Source of the DNA: CAYULW01 sp964445815
GTDB lineage: Bacteria; Bacteroidota; Bacteroidia; Flavobacteriales_E; Vicingaceae
NCBI GenBank assembly: GCA_964445815.1
Contig: CAYULW010000010.1
Location: 1 to 64,000 of the forward strand
Reading direction: 5' to 3'
DNA length: 64,000 bases
Positions 8,939 through 18,131 of the stretch are shown piece by piece. Every line of letters begins with the position of its first letter. Position 1 is the first letter of the stretch. The notes under the pieces were generated by a model. That model worked only from the letters and a program-made list of their open reading frames with translations, was not told the origin of the DNA and made no database searches. The position numbers were made by a program, and so were the translations under genes.

Positions 8939-9624
8939 TCTTACTTTGGACGGCATTTACAATTGGGCTTTTGGGCAGCTTCCACTGTATTGGAATGTGC
9001 GGTCCTATTGCCTTTGCTTTACCATTAGATCGCACGTCAAAATGGAGTATCTATTCAGGTAGTCTTACCTATAATCTTGGGCGACTAAGTGGTTATTCAC
9101 TTATTGGAGTTGTTTTTGGCATTATCGGCTTGAGTTTTTCTGTATTTGGATGGCAACAAGTCTTATCTATTGCTATCGGATTTCTGATGATCCTGAGTTT
9201 ATTTGTTAGTGCTCAAGTCAATTCCGGAAAATGGAGTCTAAAGCTTGGTCAAATAAAAGTCGCACTATCCGGTCGGTTTAAAAAACAGGGACTTTTCAAT
9301 TTATACCTTATTGGCTTTTTAAATGCTTTCCTTCCTTGTGGATTGGTATATATGGCCCTAGCAGGAGCTACTGCCGCAGGAGGGGCTTTAGGTGGATTGC
9401 AGTTCATGCTCTTTTTTGGATTAGGAACCCTTCCATTGATGTGGGCTGTAGCCGTTATTGGTGCAAGTGTAAAATTATCTTGGAGAACACGTATCAGACA
9501 GGTCACTCCATACTTTGTTTTTGCCATTGGCCTCTTATTTATTTTAAGGGGTCTTGATTTAGGCATCCCATATATAAGCCCCGAGCTAAGTAAAATAGGA
9601 ACCCAAACCGTTAATTGCCATTGA
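8935..9624 (+). CDS. DsbD_2/SafE-like (urease-accessory-H-type) membrane protein linked to cbb3 oxidase
   Basis: A 229-aa, six-helix membrane protein. It has the motif GSFHCIGMCGPIAF near residue 15 and a second Cys-Pro-type motif, FLPCGLVYMALAGA, in the middle. These resemble the two membrane cysteines of DsbD/CcdA-type thiol or metal transporters. Proteins of this family lie at the end of cbb3 gene clusters in many Bacteroidota and Campylobacterota. A role in copper or thiol supply to the oxidase is an inference from context. It overlaps ccoH by 4 bp. Confidence 0.8.
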   Translation: MILLWTAFTIGLLGSFHCIGMCGPIAFALPLDRTSKWSIYSGSLTYNLGRLSGYSLIGVVFGIIGLSFSVFGWQQVLSIAIGFLMILSLFVSAQVNSGKWSLKLGQIKVALSGRFKKQGLFNLYLIGFLNAFLPCGLVYMALAGATAAGGALGGLQFMLFFGLGTLPLMWAVAVIGASVKLSWRTRIRQVTPYFVFAIGLLFILRGLDLGIPYISPELSKIGTQTVNCH

Positions 9625-9625
9625 C

Positions 9626-10870
9626 ATGTATTGGGAGCAACTGTCTAGACAAGAGATTAATCAAAGGGTAGATGAAGCCTTGGCCATAAACCAAAGCTAT
9701 TTCAAAAGTCCGATATTGGGAATTCCAGGTACTTTTTTAGACCAAAAGGAATTCTACCATGATGCGCCTTTTCTTGAGAATGCTCCATATTTAAAGACTT
9801 TAATCTCAAATCCAAATCATATTGGATGCCATACTTTAAGTCATCAATCGTCTTCAATATTTAAAGGCACTCAAGCCATAGAAAAAGAACTTATCAAGCT
9901 TTGCGCAGAACAAATCTTTAAAGGCGAAGCGGATAAACAGGATGGATATGTCGCTACAGGAGGCACAGAAGCCAACATTGAAGCCTTGTGGATATACAGG
10001 AATTATTTCAAACGGGAATACAATGCCGATAATGAGCAAATCGGTGTCCTCTTCTCAAAAGATACTCACTATTCAATTGCAAAGGGCTGTGACCTTCTGC
10101 AAATACAACCCTATCCAATCAAGGTTGATGAAGCCAGTCGCGAGATCGAAGCAAACGATCTTGAACGTCAATTAGAATTGGCCAAGACTAATGGCATCAG
10201 GTATTTTATTTGCATCATAAATGTATCAACGACCATGTTTGGTTCTGTAGATAAAATAGAACCGATCTGTGAAGCTATAGAACGTTATGAGTTCCTCTAT
10301 AAAATTCATTTAGATGCTGCGTTTGGTGGATTCATTTACCCATTTACACATCCTGACAATACGCACAACTTCTCTAACTCTAAGGTAAGTTCCATTTCTA
10401 TTGATGGGCACAAAATGCTTCAAACGCCTTATGGTACAGGACTGTTTCTTATTAGAAAGGGCTTTATGCATTATGTCACAACTGAAGAAGCACAGTATGT
10501 ACCCGGGCTCGATTATACCATTTGTGGAAGTAGAAGCGGATCAAATGCCGTTGTGATCTGGATGATTTTGATGAATTACGGTTCAGAAGGATGGACGCGG
10601 AAAATGAATTCAATTATTGAAAGGACGAATTTTCTCTGTCGTGAATTGGATGAGCTACAGATTCGATATTTTAGAAATCCTTACCTCAACATCGTCACAA
10701 TTGATGCTATGGATTTACCGGACGAATTGGGTTTTAAATATGAGCTGGTCGCTGACACCTATGAGCATAAGCCAAGGTGGTGGAAAATAGTGGTGATGGA
10801 TCATGTAGATAAAGAAGTTATTGGTGCTTTTTTAGATGAATTAAAAAGTTCGATCTTAATAAAAAATTAA
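9626..10870 (+). CDS. Pyridoxal-phosphate-dependent group II decarboxylase family protein
   Basis: A 414-aa fold-type I PLP enzyme of the glutamate/tyrosine/aspartate decarboxylase group. The phosphate-binding region GYVATGGTEANIEALW is near residue 110. HLDAAFGGF near 230 supplies the Asp that contacts the pyridine nitrogen. SIDGHKM near 262 holds the Schiff-base lysine. Substrate cannot be read from the sequence: glutamate, aspartate and aromatic amino acids are all possible. It follows the cbb3 locus by 1 bp and may be read through with it, although no functional link is evident. Confidence 0.8.
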   Translation: MYWEQLSRQEINQRVDEALAINQSYFKSPILGIPGTFLDQKEFYHDAPFLENAPYLKTLISNPNHIGCHTLSHQSSSIFKGTQAIEKELIKLCAEQIFKGEADKQDGYVATGGTEANIEALWIYRNYFKREYNADNEQIGVLFSKDTHYSIAKGCDLLQIQPYPIKVDEASREIEANDLERQLELAKTNGIRYFICIINVSTTMFGSVDKIEPICEAIERYEFLYKIHLDAAFGGFIYPFTHPDNTHNFSNSKVSSISIDGHKMLQTPYGTGLFLIRKGFMHYVTTEEAQYVPGLDYTICGSRSGSNAVVIWMILMNYGSEGWTRKMNSIIERTNFLCRELDELQIRYFRNPYLNIVTIDAMDLPDELGFKYELVADTYEHKPRWWKIVVMDHVDKEVIGAFLDELKSSILIKN

Positions 10871-10871
10871 G

Positions 10872-12179
10872 TTAGGATACTGCGTTTTGAATCATGTGCT
10901 CGTAAATGTGACGCCAACCTTTCCATTCTCCCTCATCACTTAAACTTTCATTGTGCCATAAACTAATAAAGGTACCTTCAACTTCTTTTACTTTTTTTAT
11001 GATGGAAGATATTTCCTCTTTAATCTGATCCATTGACTTTTCTTGATAATATTGGTAGGTCGCCTCCATAACCTGAAAAGGAAATACCATTAGTTTCGTT
11101 TCTACTTCCTCATCCAGATCATAAAAAGGATAAGGTGTGCATGTTCCGGCTCGAAAGCCAGAAACAGATGCAAAACCCATGGTATAGTCCTCTTGAATGT
11201 CATTTTCAATCAGGTTTCGATAAGTCTCCGGCAAACTCAACTTCAAAAAGTGCTGACGACTTCTATGTATTTCCCGATTGGTGATACTTTTTAGTCGTTT
11301 TATCTCCGACCTTAATCTCTCAGGAAATTTATTCGAACCAAAAGAGGGGTGAATTCCTACGGACGCAAAATCAGCCAATGATTTAATCAAAGACTGAAAT
11401 GCTCTGTTTTCATGTGATAGATTTTTATCATTCAAGCCATAATCAGCCAGAAGGAAAAAGTAAGTGCTTTCCAGATTGTGTTTTTTCTGAATGCCCCTCA
11501 AATAATCATAATTATCAAAAGGATCTTGCCTTTTGCCAAAAAGCACAGACAACTGAGTTCCCAAATCCTTAACATTGACTTTAAAGATTGATTTCAAGAT
11601 TGATCCTGTTGTTCTAACCAAGCCCTTATGTTTATAGGCATAAGCATTATCTATGTCAATGGTATTCAAATACCTGTATTGTCTCTTTCCAAACTTAAGC
11701 TGAGGATAAAGGGCAATTAATTTTTCTTTGAAAGAAAGAACCCAATGATCTACAATGGGTTGATCTATAAAAGTCTGCTTAAATGCAATACTGTGTTGAG
11801 CAGTAAATCGATCATAATGATCTCTGATATGAGGTAAATATTCCTCATATCGGCTCAACATAAAAAATACAGCTGAAAAAAGATCAAAAGGCAACAGCGC
11901 CTTTATTTTTTGAGGGAATAATGTAGGAGTTCCCTCATATTCTGAAAATTCCAGATTCTGCTCCTGAATATCCCTACGCTCCAATAAGCCCGAAGCATAA
12001 ATAAACGCTTCATCCCCAATTGCTTTCTTAGCATAGACCAGCTTAGGTCCAATATACTCTGTAAAGCGGTCAAGGTCACTTGTTAACTCAAAAGATTGTA
12101 AGCTTAAGAAATGGGTCAATACTGTCTTTATCGTATAACGACTTCTGGGACTTATTTTGGGAACATAAATTAAGAGCAT
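10872..12179 (-). CDS. Polysaccharide deacetylase family protein with N-terminal DUF7033-like domain
   Basis: A 435-aa protein. The N-terminal half (to about 170) matches the Bacteroidota domain found ahead of NodB-like deacetylases, with PFDLFSAVFFMLSRYEEYLP as its hallmark. The second half has deacetylase-like elements: TIDIDNAY (metal-binding Asp region), a VGIHPSFGSN segment with a His, and a C-terminal SLWHNESLSDEGEW. No signal peptide is seen, so it is probably cytoplasmic or peripheral. It would remove N- or O-acetyl groups from a glycan; the substrate is unknown. Its stop is 2 bp from the convergent PLP decarboxylase stop. Confidence 0.75.
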   Translation of the reverse strand: MLLIYVPKISPRSRYTIKTVLTHFLSLQSFELTSDLDRFTEYIGPKLVYAKKAIGDEAFIYASGLLERRDIQEQNLEFSEYEGTPTLFPQKIKALLPFDLFSAVFFMLSRYEEYLPHIRDHYDRFTAQHSIAFKQTFIDQPIVDHWVLSFKEKLIALYPQLKFGKRQYRYLNTIDIDNAYAYKHKGLVRTTGSILKSIFKVNVKDLGTQLSVLFGKRQDPFDNYDYLRGIQKKHNLESTYFFLLADYGLNDKNLSHENRAFQSLIKSLADFASVGIHPSFGSNKFPERLRSEIKRLKSITNREIHRSRQHFLKLSLPETYRNLIENDIQEDYTMGFASVSGFRAGTCTPYPFYDLDEEVETKLMVFPFQVMEATYQYYQEKSMDQIKEEISSIIKKVKEVEGTFISLWHNESLSDEGEWKGWRHIYEHMIQNAVS

Positions 12180-12180
12180 A

Positions 12181-12873
12181 CTACATTAATCCTTCATCTG
12201 ATAGGCTATAATAAGAATTATTACCAATGATGAGATGATCTAGAATGCTAATGTCCAAATTTTTTCCTGCGGCAACTAATTTTTTTGTCAATTGAATGTC
12301 AGCATGACTGGCTTTAAGGTTTCCAGAAGGATGATTATGACACAATATGATAGAAGAAGCTAGCTGTTCTATCGCAGGTTTAAAAATCAATTTGGAATCT
12401 GCGAAAGTACCACTCACTCCTCCCTTACTAATGTGCAACTTCTGAATCACCCTGTTTGCTCTGTTCAACAATAAGATCCAGAACTCTTCATGAGGTAAAT
12501 CACTCAATTCTGCAGAAATAACCTCGTAAGCATCTTTGCTGCTTTTTATCATTACTCTCCTTAAAGATTCTGTTTCCTTTCTTCGCTTTCCTAACTCGAG
12601 GGCAGCTGCAATCGAAATGGCTTTGGCCTCACCTATGCCCTTAAATTTCATAAGGTATTCAATGTCCTTTCTACCCAGTTCGTGAAGGTTGGAGTTGACA
12701 GAAGCCAGAATGCGCTTTGACAGTTCCACAGCTGTTTCGTGCTTATTCCCGGAACCTATCAGGATGGCAATCAATTCGGCATCTGATAAGCTGTTCTTTC
12801 CCTTCAATGAAAATTTTTCTCTGGGGCGATCTTCTTCAGCCCAGGATTTTAGGTTCAGTCGTTTTGAATCCAT
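12181..12873 (-). CDS. radC: RadC/UPF0758 family JAB-domain protein
   Basis: A 230-aa protein of standard RadC length. The N-terminal part contains a helix-hairpin-helix-like region (SDAELIAILIGSG, then MKFKGIGEAKA). The C-terminal JAB/MPN domain has the metal-binding signature HNHPSGNLKASHAD. Despite its historic name its biochemical role is unresolved; repair or processing nuclease activity is only suggested. It ends 1 bp before the deacetylase gene start and is probably cotranscribed with it. Confidence 0.92.
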   Translation of the reverse strand: MDSKRLNLKSWAEEDRPREKFSLKGKNSLSDAELIAILIGSGNKHETAVELSKRILASVNSNLHELGRKDIEYLMKFKGIGEAKAISIAAALELGKRRKETESLRRVMIKSSKDAYEVISAELSDLPHEEFWILLLNRANRVIQKLHISKGGVSGTFADSKLIFKPAIEQLASSIILCHNHPSGNLKASHADIQLTKKLVAAGKNLDISILDHLIIGNNSYYSLSDEGLM

Positions 12874-12922
12874 TTTGGAGTATTAAGATATTTAGTAAAC
12901 TTAGCAAAATAAAAAATTAAAG

Positions 12923-13072
12923 ATGAAGAGTAAAAGCATCGGTTTCTACATTGTTATAGGAGTTGCAATTGGTACAGCCATAGGCATCGCTACCGATAGC
13001 CTTTCTTCAGGCATTGCTTTAGGAGTAGTAGGAGGTGCCGTCATTGGAAATGTGCAAAATAGAAGAAAGTAG
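12923..13072 (+). CDS. Small glycine-zipper membrane protein (49 aa)
   Basis: A 49-aa ORF starting at an ATG preceded by an A-rich leader. After a basic N-terminus there are two Gly/Ala-rich hydrophobic stretches (about residues 7-23 and 29-42) with GxxxG-like spacing, then a basic QNRRK tail. This suggests a small helical-hairpin membrane peptide. It diverges from radC and its stop is 2 bp before the next start, so it probably leads a three-gene unit. Function is unknown. Confidence 0.6.
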   Translation: MKSKSIGFYIVIGVAIGTAIGIATDSLSSGIALGVVGGAVIGNVQNRRK

Positions 13073-13074
13073 AT

Positions 13075-13392
13075 ATGTATTGTATCGTCTATCGATTTGA
13101 AGTTAAAGATGGGCAAAATGAGAAGTTTCTCAATGCCTGGGGAAAACTTACTGAACTTATTCTTGAGCACGAAGGCAGTTTGGGTTCCAGAGTACATCAG
13201 GTAAGTGAAAACGAATACTATGCCTATGCTCAATGGCCCACAAAGGAGCAATGGGAAAGAAAATGGAAGAGTTTACCCACCGAGTCAAAGATGCATTCTC
13301 AAAACATGAGAGAGGCTTGCTCAAAAGTCGAAACGCTTCTAGACGGTGAGGTGATTGCAGACTATTTGAAATCAGATAACAAAGACAAATGA
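13075..13392 (+). CDS. Antibiotic-biosynthesis-monooxygenase (ABM) fold protein
   Basis: A 105-aa single-domain protein of the dimeric alpha/beta-barrel superfamily (YCIVYRFEVKDGQNEKFLNAW at the start, YYAYAQWPTKEQWE in the middle). Members include cofactor-free monooxygenases, haem-degrading enzymes and proteins of unknown activity. No substrate can be assigned. It overlaps the next gene by 4 bp. Confidence 0.7.
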   Translation: MYCIVYRFEVKDGQNEKFLNAWGKLTELILEHEGSLGSRVHQVSENEYYAYAQWPTKEQWERKWKSLPTESKMHSQNMREACSKVETLLDGEVIADYLKSDNKDK

Positions 13393-13736
13393 AACATCTA
13401 CTAAAAGCTGAAGAACTTGCTCTTTTTATCTTCGGCATTTTTCTCTTTAAACAATTGGATTACGCTTGGTGGTGGTTTCTTCTATTGCTTTTAAGTCCGG
13501 ATATAGGAATGCTTGGCTATCTTTTTAACTCAAAAGTCGGTGCCTTTACTTATAATCTATTTCATCATAGAGGAATAGCCATTGCTATCTTAATCTTAGG
13601 TTGGGTAACCAAGAGTTCACTAACTGAGCTTATCGGTGTAATTCTTTTTACTCATATCGCTATGGATCGTTTCTTTGGTTATGGCATTAAATACGACAAG
13701 GGCTTTAAGTATACTCACCTTGGTGAGCTCAATTGA
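13389..13736 (+). CDS. DUF4260 family membrane protein
   Basis: A 115-aa, four-helix membrane protein with LSPDIGMLGYL, YNLFHHRG and HIAMDRFFGYGIKY motifs typical of DUF4260. Function is unknown. It overlaps the ABM-like gene by 4 bp and converges on the DUF4924 gene with an 8-bp overlap of the 3' ends. Confidence 0.8.
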   Translation: MKHLLKAEELALFIFGIFLFKQLDYAWWWFLLLLLSPDIGMLGYLFNSKVGAFTYNLFHHRGIAIAILILGWVTKSSLTELIGVILFTHIAMDRFFGYGIKYDKGFKYTHLGELN

Positions 13737-14292
13737 ACTTCTCTTCGGGGAGACTCAATTTGCCCATTTTCATTTGCTGATATTGGTAGGCTAAACGCGC
13801 CAATAATGCACTTACTTTTCCTAGTTCCTTTTCTGTGCTTTGCGCTATGTTTTCTTGCTTTAATCTCAAGACTAAAAGACCATATACACCGTTCAGCCCA
13901 ATTTCTATTTCACTTTGAAAGTGTCGCCCACCTGATTTTCTTACCAATTCAGTTAAAGCTAACTTTGCCGTCTCGTACTTCTCCTGATAGGTTTTGTCTT
14001 GAATTGTAGTCAATAAAGTCTGATGCAACACATCCAAGCCCTTTATTATGTCTTTCAATTCTTGCAAATGGCCTGTCTTTTGAATACCCTGAGTTTTCAT
14101 TTGATTAATCAGGTTTTCGTACCACTCTCTAATCTCTAACTTGACTTTATCGGATTGATCGAACTTCTGAATTACTGCTACATCAATCGCATTCAAATCA
14201 AATTGAAATGACCGAATAATGTCCTCTATCTGAAACATGTATATCAGATATTCTACAATATTGGTTTCTTTCTTTAATCTGGCAATCAACAT
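13729..14292 (-). CDS. DUF4924 family protein
   Basis: A 187-aa, mostly helical soluble protein. The N-terminal NIVEYLIYMFQIEDIIRSF segment and the conserved SGGRHFQSEIEIGLNGVYGLLVLRL stretch fit DUF4924, a Bacteroidota-restricted family of unknown function. Its start shares one base with the stop of the OmpH-like gene, so they form an operon. Confidence 0.75.
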   Translation of the reverse strand: MLIARLKKETNIVEYLIYMFQIEDIIRSFQFDLNAIDVAVIQKFDQSDKVKLEIREWYENLINQMKTQGIQKTGHLQELKDIIKGLDVLHQTLLTTIQDKTYQEKYETAKLALTELVRKSGGRHFQSEIEIGLNGVYGLLVLRLKQENIAQSTEKELGKVSALLARLAYQYQQMKMGKLSLPEEKFN

Positions 14293-14903
14293 TAATCTTG
14301 AGTTTTAGAATTGATATACTCGGTGTTCAAATATTCAAGTACTTCTTGAGTAATATCTAAACTGTCATTGGCTACCAATAAGCTACTTGTTCCCGAATGA
14401 TCCAAAATAAGGTCTACACCCTCCAGCTTAAATTCCTCTAGCTTCTTGATCACTTTCCCTCTCAATTCCATGAGCATTTGTTGTTCCATATCTAAAAGCT
14501 TGCTCGACAAATCTTGCTGTAACTGAGCTAGCTCTTGTTCTTTTTGCATCAATTCTTTCTGCTTCATTTGCCCCTCGAATTGACTCATCGAAGCCGCAGC
14601 TTGTTGAAATTCCTCTACTTCCTTTTTAAATGCATTCACTTTATAATCTAAGTTATTGCTATACTGTTGCTGCTTCTTTTCCAAATCATTGAACCGGTCC
14701 TGAACCAACTTATACTCTTTATACAAAGTATCACTATTAATGTATCTGATCACATATGATTCTGTATCTCCTACATTTTCAGTAATAGATTTGGGTTCTT
14801 CTTGTTTCGGCTCTTCCGGCTGATCTTTTGTAAAAAATAGATATGCTAAGGCCAAAATCATAACACCATTAAAGATCCACTGAACTGCTTTCATTCTTTT
14901 CAA
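14292..14903 (-). CDS. OmpH/Skp-family periplasmic chaperone-like protein
   Basis: A 203-aa protein with an N-terminal membrane anchor or signal (about residues 7-24), an acidic linker, then the OmpH/Skp pattern. A short beta segment (YVIRYINSDTLYKEY) leads into a long Gln/Lys/Glu-rich coiled coil (about 70-150), and a second beta segment closes the domain. Skp-like proteins hold unfolded outer-membrane proteins. Retention of the N-terminal helix as an anchor is possible, because no clear cleavage site is seen. Confidence 0.82.
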   Translation of the reverse strand: MKRMKAVQWIFNGVMILALAYLFFTKDQPEEPKQEEPKSITENVGDTESYVIRYINSDTLYKEYKLVQDRFNDLEKKQQQYSNNLDYKVNAFKKEVEEFQQAAASMSQFEGQMKQKELMQKEQELAQLQQDLSSKLLDMEQQMLMELRGKVIKKLEEFKLEGVDLILDHSGTSSLLVANDSLDITQEVLEYLNTEYINSKTQD

Positions 14904-14935
14904 ATAAATTTAGGCCTGCAAAGTTCAGATAATTC

Positions 14936-15751
14936 ATGGGATTTTCAGCAGACTATACAAAGCAAATCTTGTGCTTTAAAGATTTTGAGCAAAAACCGTT
15001 CAGAGATCTTTGCTTTATGCTTCAAATGAAAGAGCTAGAAACGTCAAAGTCTATACCTGTTAAACATTTATTTAAGACATTGCCAAACATCAATTCCAAA
15101 ACTCCTAAAGAGCTAAAGAAAGTTCAGACTCATCAACGCTTGGGAGACTATGCAGAATACTTACTTCAATATGCCATTGAAACATATAGTGAATGGGAAC
15201 TTGAACGCCATTCTATTCAGGCGATTAAACATAAACAAACACTTGGTGAAGCAGATTTTCTGATAAAGAAAGCTGCTCAGCTCACTCATCTTGAATTCAC
15301 GTGCAAATTCTATATAGAAACTCCAGATAATCACATCTGGGTTGGGCCAAATACCAATGACTCTTGGAAAACAAAAAAAGCCAAGTTAGAGCAGCAGCAA
15401 TCTACCTTAATCAACCGACATCTTAGTCAATTTGGACTTCAAAAACAGGTGGAAGAGAAAATTTTGGCACTCGGTCGAATTTTCAAATTCTGTAATGGTG
15501 ATAACTTGACTCCTTTTTTTGCCGTTAAAGAAAGTCAAGCAAAAACTCTTGAAAAATTTGGACAATGCTTCCAGATCATTACAGACAAGAAAGACTGGTT
15601 TTATCCTTTCTTTTTAGAAGGTCAAACCTTTAATAAAATACATCTTTTGTCAAAGATTAAAATTCTTCAACCCTTAAAAATTTGCATTTACAACAAGAAA
15701 AAAATCCCGATAGCCGTTGGATTTATCGTAAAAGAAAACTGGCCCAATTAA
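14936..15751 (+). CDS. DUF1853 family protein
   Basis: A 271-aa protein with the DUF1853 signatures RLGDYAEYLLQYAIE, LGEADFLI, LTHLEFTCKFYIE and WVGPNTNDSWKTKKAKLEQQQ. The core resembles a PD-(D/E)xK nuclease-like fold (E-A-D-F followed by HLEFTCKF), but this is an inference and no activity is known. It diverges from the OmpH-like gene and its end overlaps the convergent SiaC-like gene by 4 bp. Confidence 0.75.
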   Translation: MGFSADYTKQILCFKDFEQKPFRDLCFMLQMKELETSKSIPVKHLFKTLPNINSKTPKELKKVQTHQRLGDYAEYLLQYAIETYSEWELERHSIQAIKHKQTLGEADFLIKKAAQLTHLEFTCKFYIETPDNHIWVGPNTNDSWKTKKAKLEQQQSTLINRHLSQFGLQKQVEEKILALGRIFKFCNGDNLTPFFAVKESQAKTLEKFGQCFQIITDKKDWFYPFFLEGQTFNKIHLLSKIKILQPLKICIYNKKKIPIAVGFIVKENWPN

Positions 15752-16161
15752 GCAACCGTGCTATACTCCCTCTCTTTTAATTTTTCGTAATCAATAAAAT
15801 TGAAAGGCATTTTTAACAGTTGAGAAAGATCTTCGCCCATTTCTTGAGCATATCTGTCGTTACTGGCATGAAACCAGTTGACATTTACTTGAATTCCTTT
15901 TTCCTCAAGAGTCTTAAGCTTTATCAAAAAAAACATGAAGCGCTTAGTAGAAGCCAAATTGAAATAATCGATATCAAAAGTAAATTCGACTTTTGAATGT
16001 GTCGGATTTGCAACAAATTCATCCATCCAGTTTAAGAGAGGTCTGTAAAACTCTTCAACATTGACAAGTATTGACTTCCCTTCTATAATCATGCGACCCT
16101 CAGTTGGGTCAAATTCTACCCTTGGTGATTTGTAAGTTGGTTCTATCTCTATATGTCTCAT
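15748..16161 (-). CDS. SiaC-family (DUF1987) regulatory phosphoprotein
   Basis: A 137-aa single-domain protein. In Pseudomonas, SiaC is phosphorylated on a conserved Thr and controls a diguanylate cyclase. Here the matching segment DIDYFNLASTKRF offers Ser71/Thr72 as the candidate site. The usual SiaA phosphatase and SiaB kinase partners are not next to it. The LytTR regulator gene 105 bp away is on the same strand, but no SiaB-like domain is seen there. The function here is inferred from the family only. Confidence 0.8.
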   Translation of the reverse strand: MRHIEIEPTYKSPRVEFDPTEGRMIIEGKSILVNVEEFYRPLLNWMDEFVANPTHSKVEFTFDIDYFNLASTKRFMFFLIKLKTLEEKGIQVNVNWFHASNDRYAQEMGEDLSQLLKMPFNFIDYEKLKEREYSTVA

Positions 16162-16266
16162 TCCCTAATTTTTAATGCAAGTTAAGGCAAATTAGGGCTC
16201 ACGTTAATAACAATTATACCTAGCTAACGTTTTTATTGATGAATACATTTTTTTAGACGACAAAGC

Positions 16267-17004
16267 CTATAAACTCATTCTATCTTTCAGCTTCGCAGCT
16301 TGTCGTCGTGAAATCTCTATTTGCTTTCCATCGTTTAAACTCACTCTTAAACCGCCATTAAACCAGCTCTCAATCTTGTTGACCCAATGCAAATTAATGA
16401 TGAATTTTCGGTTAGCTCGAAAAAAGACCTTGTCATCCAGACGCTGCTCTAAACTATTCAGCGATTTTAAGATAAGCGGTTTATTATCTCCGAAATAAAC
16501 GCGAACATAATTCCCCTCCGACTCAAAAGCGCTAACATCCTTCAGCTTAACAAACCAACACTTCTCTCCATCCTTTACAAATACCTGATCCGTTTCCTTT
16601 AATCTGGTCGATTGACTTCCTTCTGACTGAGCATGAACCTCTTCTTCTTGCTTCATCTTTTTTAACTTATCCATAGTCTCATCCAATCGGCTCTGCTCTA
16701 TGGGTTTAAGCAAATAGTCAAAAGCATTCACTTCAAAGGCTTTAATGGCATACTCATCATAGGCTGTCGTAAAAATCACATGTGGCACGAAGGAAATCTC
16801 TTCCAGCAAACCAAAGCCATCTTTACCTGGCATTTGTATGTCCAAAAAAATCAAATCCGGTTTCAGTACCTCAATTTTATTTACTGCATTATCCGCGTTA
16901 TTGCATTCTGCTATAATCTCTATTTCAGGATGATCCTTTAATAAGTTAATCAACTCTTTACGCGCCAAACGTTCATCATCAATTACGATTGCTTTCATTT
17001 TCAT
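16267..17004 (-). CDS. LytTR-family response regulator
   Basis: A 245-aa protein. The receiver domain (1-120) has the acidic pair near 9-10, phospho-acceptor Asp in LIFLDIQMPGKDG near 55, and Lys in YLLKP near 103. The C-terminal LytTR DNA-binding domain is at about 145-245 (FVKDGEKCWFVKL, FFRANRKFIINL). It overlaps the histidine-kinase gene by 26 bp, so the two form a translationally coupled two-component system. Targets are unknown. Confidence 0.92.
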   Translation of the reverse strand: MKMKAIVIDDERLARKELINLLKDHPEIEIIAECNNADNAVNKIEVLKPDLIFLDIQMPGKDGFGLLEEISFVPHVIFTTAYDEYAIKAFEVNAFDYLLKPIEQSRLDETMDKLKKMKQEEEVHAQSEGSQSTRLKETDQVFVKDGEKCWFVKLKDVSAFESEGNYVRVYFGDNKPLILKSLNSLEQRLDDKVFFRANRKFIINLHWVNKIESWFNGGLRVSLNDGKQIEISRRQAAKLKDRMSL

Positions 17005-18061
17005 CGACTTTATATTTTATCAATTCACGTGGAATTCTAATTTTAGAAATAACTGTGTTCTGTTTTGTATTCGTGATACTAAAGCTTGCTTCGTTCCCAT
17101 ACAATAACTGAAGGCGCTGTTTGGTATTAATTAAGCCAAATCCAACTTCCCCATCTGTATTTTCTTCGTAGTGACCGCTATTCTCTATTTCAATTTGCAG
17201 AGCACCACTGCCATTTTCCTTCTTAGCCTCCACACTTAATGTACCTCCTTCGGGCAATTTCCCAATACCATGTTTAATGCCGTTTTCGACAAGTGTTTGG
17301 AGCAACATGGGCGGAACCAAGTGATCTAGTGTAGATTCATCTATTGTAAATTCTAAATTTAGTCGCTCCTCGAATCTTGTTTTTTCCAAATTAAGATAAT
17401 CTTTCACCAACTGTAATTCTTCCGAGAAGGAAATCACTTTTTTTCGCCCCATGAGCATAGAACTCCTCAAAATATTAGATAAGCGAGTTATGGAATCTTT
17501 TGCTTTCTGAGGGTCTTCCATTACAAGTGCCCGAATAATGTTCATCGAGTTAAAGATAAAGTGAGGATTCAATTGAGACTTTAAGCGATTCAACTCGATC
17601 TCATTCTTCATGGCCTGCCATTTCAAATTTTTAATCTCCTCTTTTCTGTAGTTTTCAATAAAGTGAAACAAAAAATAGAACAGCGACCAAAACATGAAGA
17701 CCACCCACACACTAAGTGCACTCTGCAAGAGCTCTAAAAAATTAAACTCTATACCAAAATTGTCAATGATCAAATCAGATATGATCCGGTGTATGATGAT
17801 GTAAACCGTGCTAAAAGCAAATGAGGCTCCGATAATTCTGGGAATGAGTTCTATAATCCGCAATCTCAACCAATCCAATTGAATGATTAGTTCTCTGTAA
17901 AAATGGGTAGAAATCACACCTAAAATGAATGTAGTAATCAAGTTCAATACAAACTTTATACTGATCGGAAACCCCTCTAGCTGGTTCAAGATCACCAGAA
18001 GACTTACATATAAAGCCCATCCGGTAAGTTGAGAAGCCCAGTATAAGCGTTTTCTTGACAT
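16979..18061 (-). CDS. LytS-type sensor histidine kinase
   Basis: A 360-aa protein with four hydrophobic N-terminal segments and no extracytoplasmic sensor domain. The His_kinase motif LKSQLNPHFIFNSMN holds the phospho-accepting His, and an HATPase domain follows (QTLVENGIKHGIG N-box; VGFGLINTKQRL G-box). I chose the ATG at 18061. An in-frame TTG at 18094 would add 11 Ser/Thr-rich residues. It partners the downstream LytTR regulator. Confidence 0.9.
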   Translation of the reverse strand: MSRKRLYWASQLTGWALYVSLLVILNQLEGFPISIKFVLNLITTFILGVISTHFYRELIIQLDWLRLRIIELIPRIIGASFAFSTVYIIIHRIISDLIIDNFGIEFNFLELLQSALSVWVVFMFWSLFYFLFHFIENYRKEEIKNLKWQAMKNEIELNRLKSQLNPHFIFNSMNIIRALVMEDPQKAKDSITRLSNILRSSMLMGRKKVISFSEELQLVKDYLNLEKTRFEERLNLEFTIDESTLDHLVPPMLLQTLVENGIKHGIGKLPEGGTLSVEAKKENGSGALQIEIENSGHYEENTDGEVGFGLINTKQRLQLLYGNEASFSITNTKQNTVISKIRIPRELIKYKVDENESNRN

Positions 18062-18131
18062 GATAGAAGTGCTATTTGTACTTTGAGAAGACAAGATAAA
18101 ATATTCTTCTTTAATTTTATGTTTTAATCAA

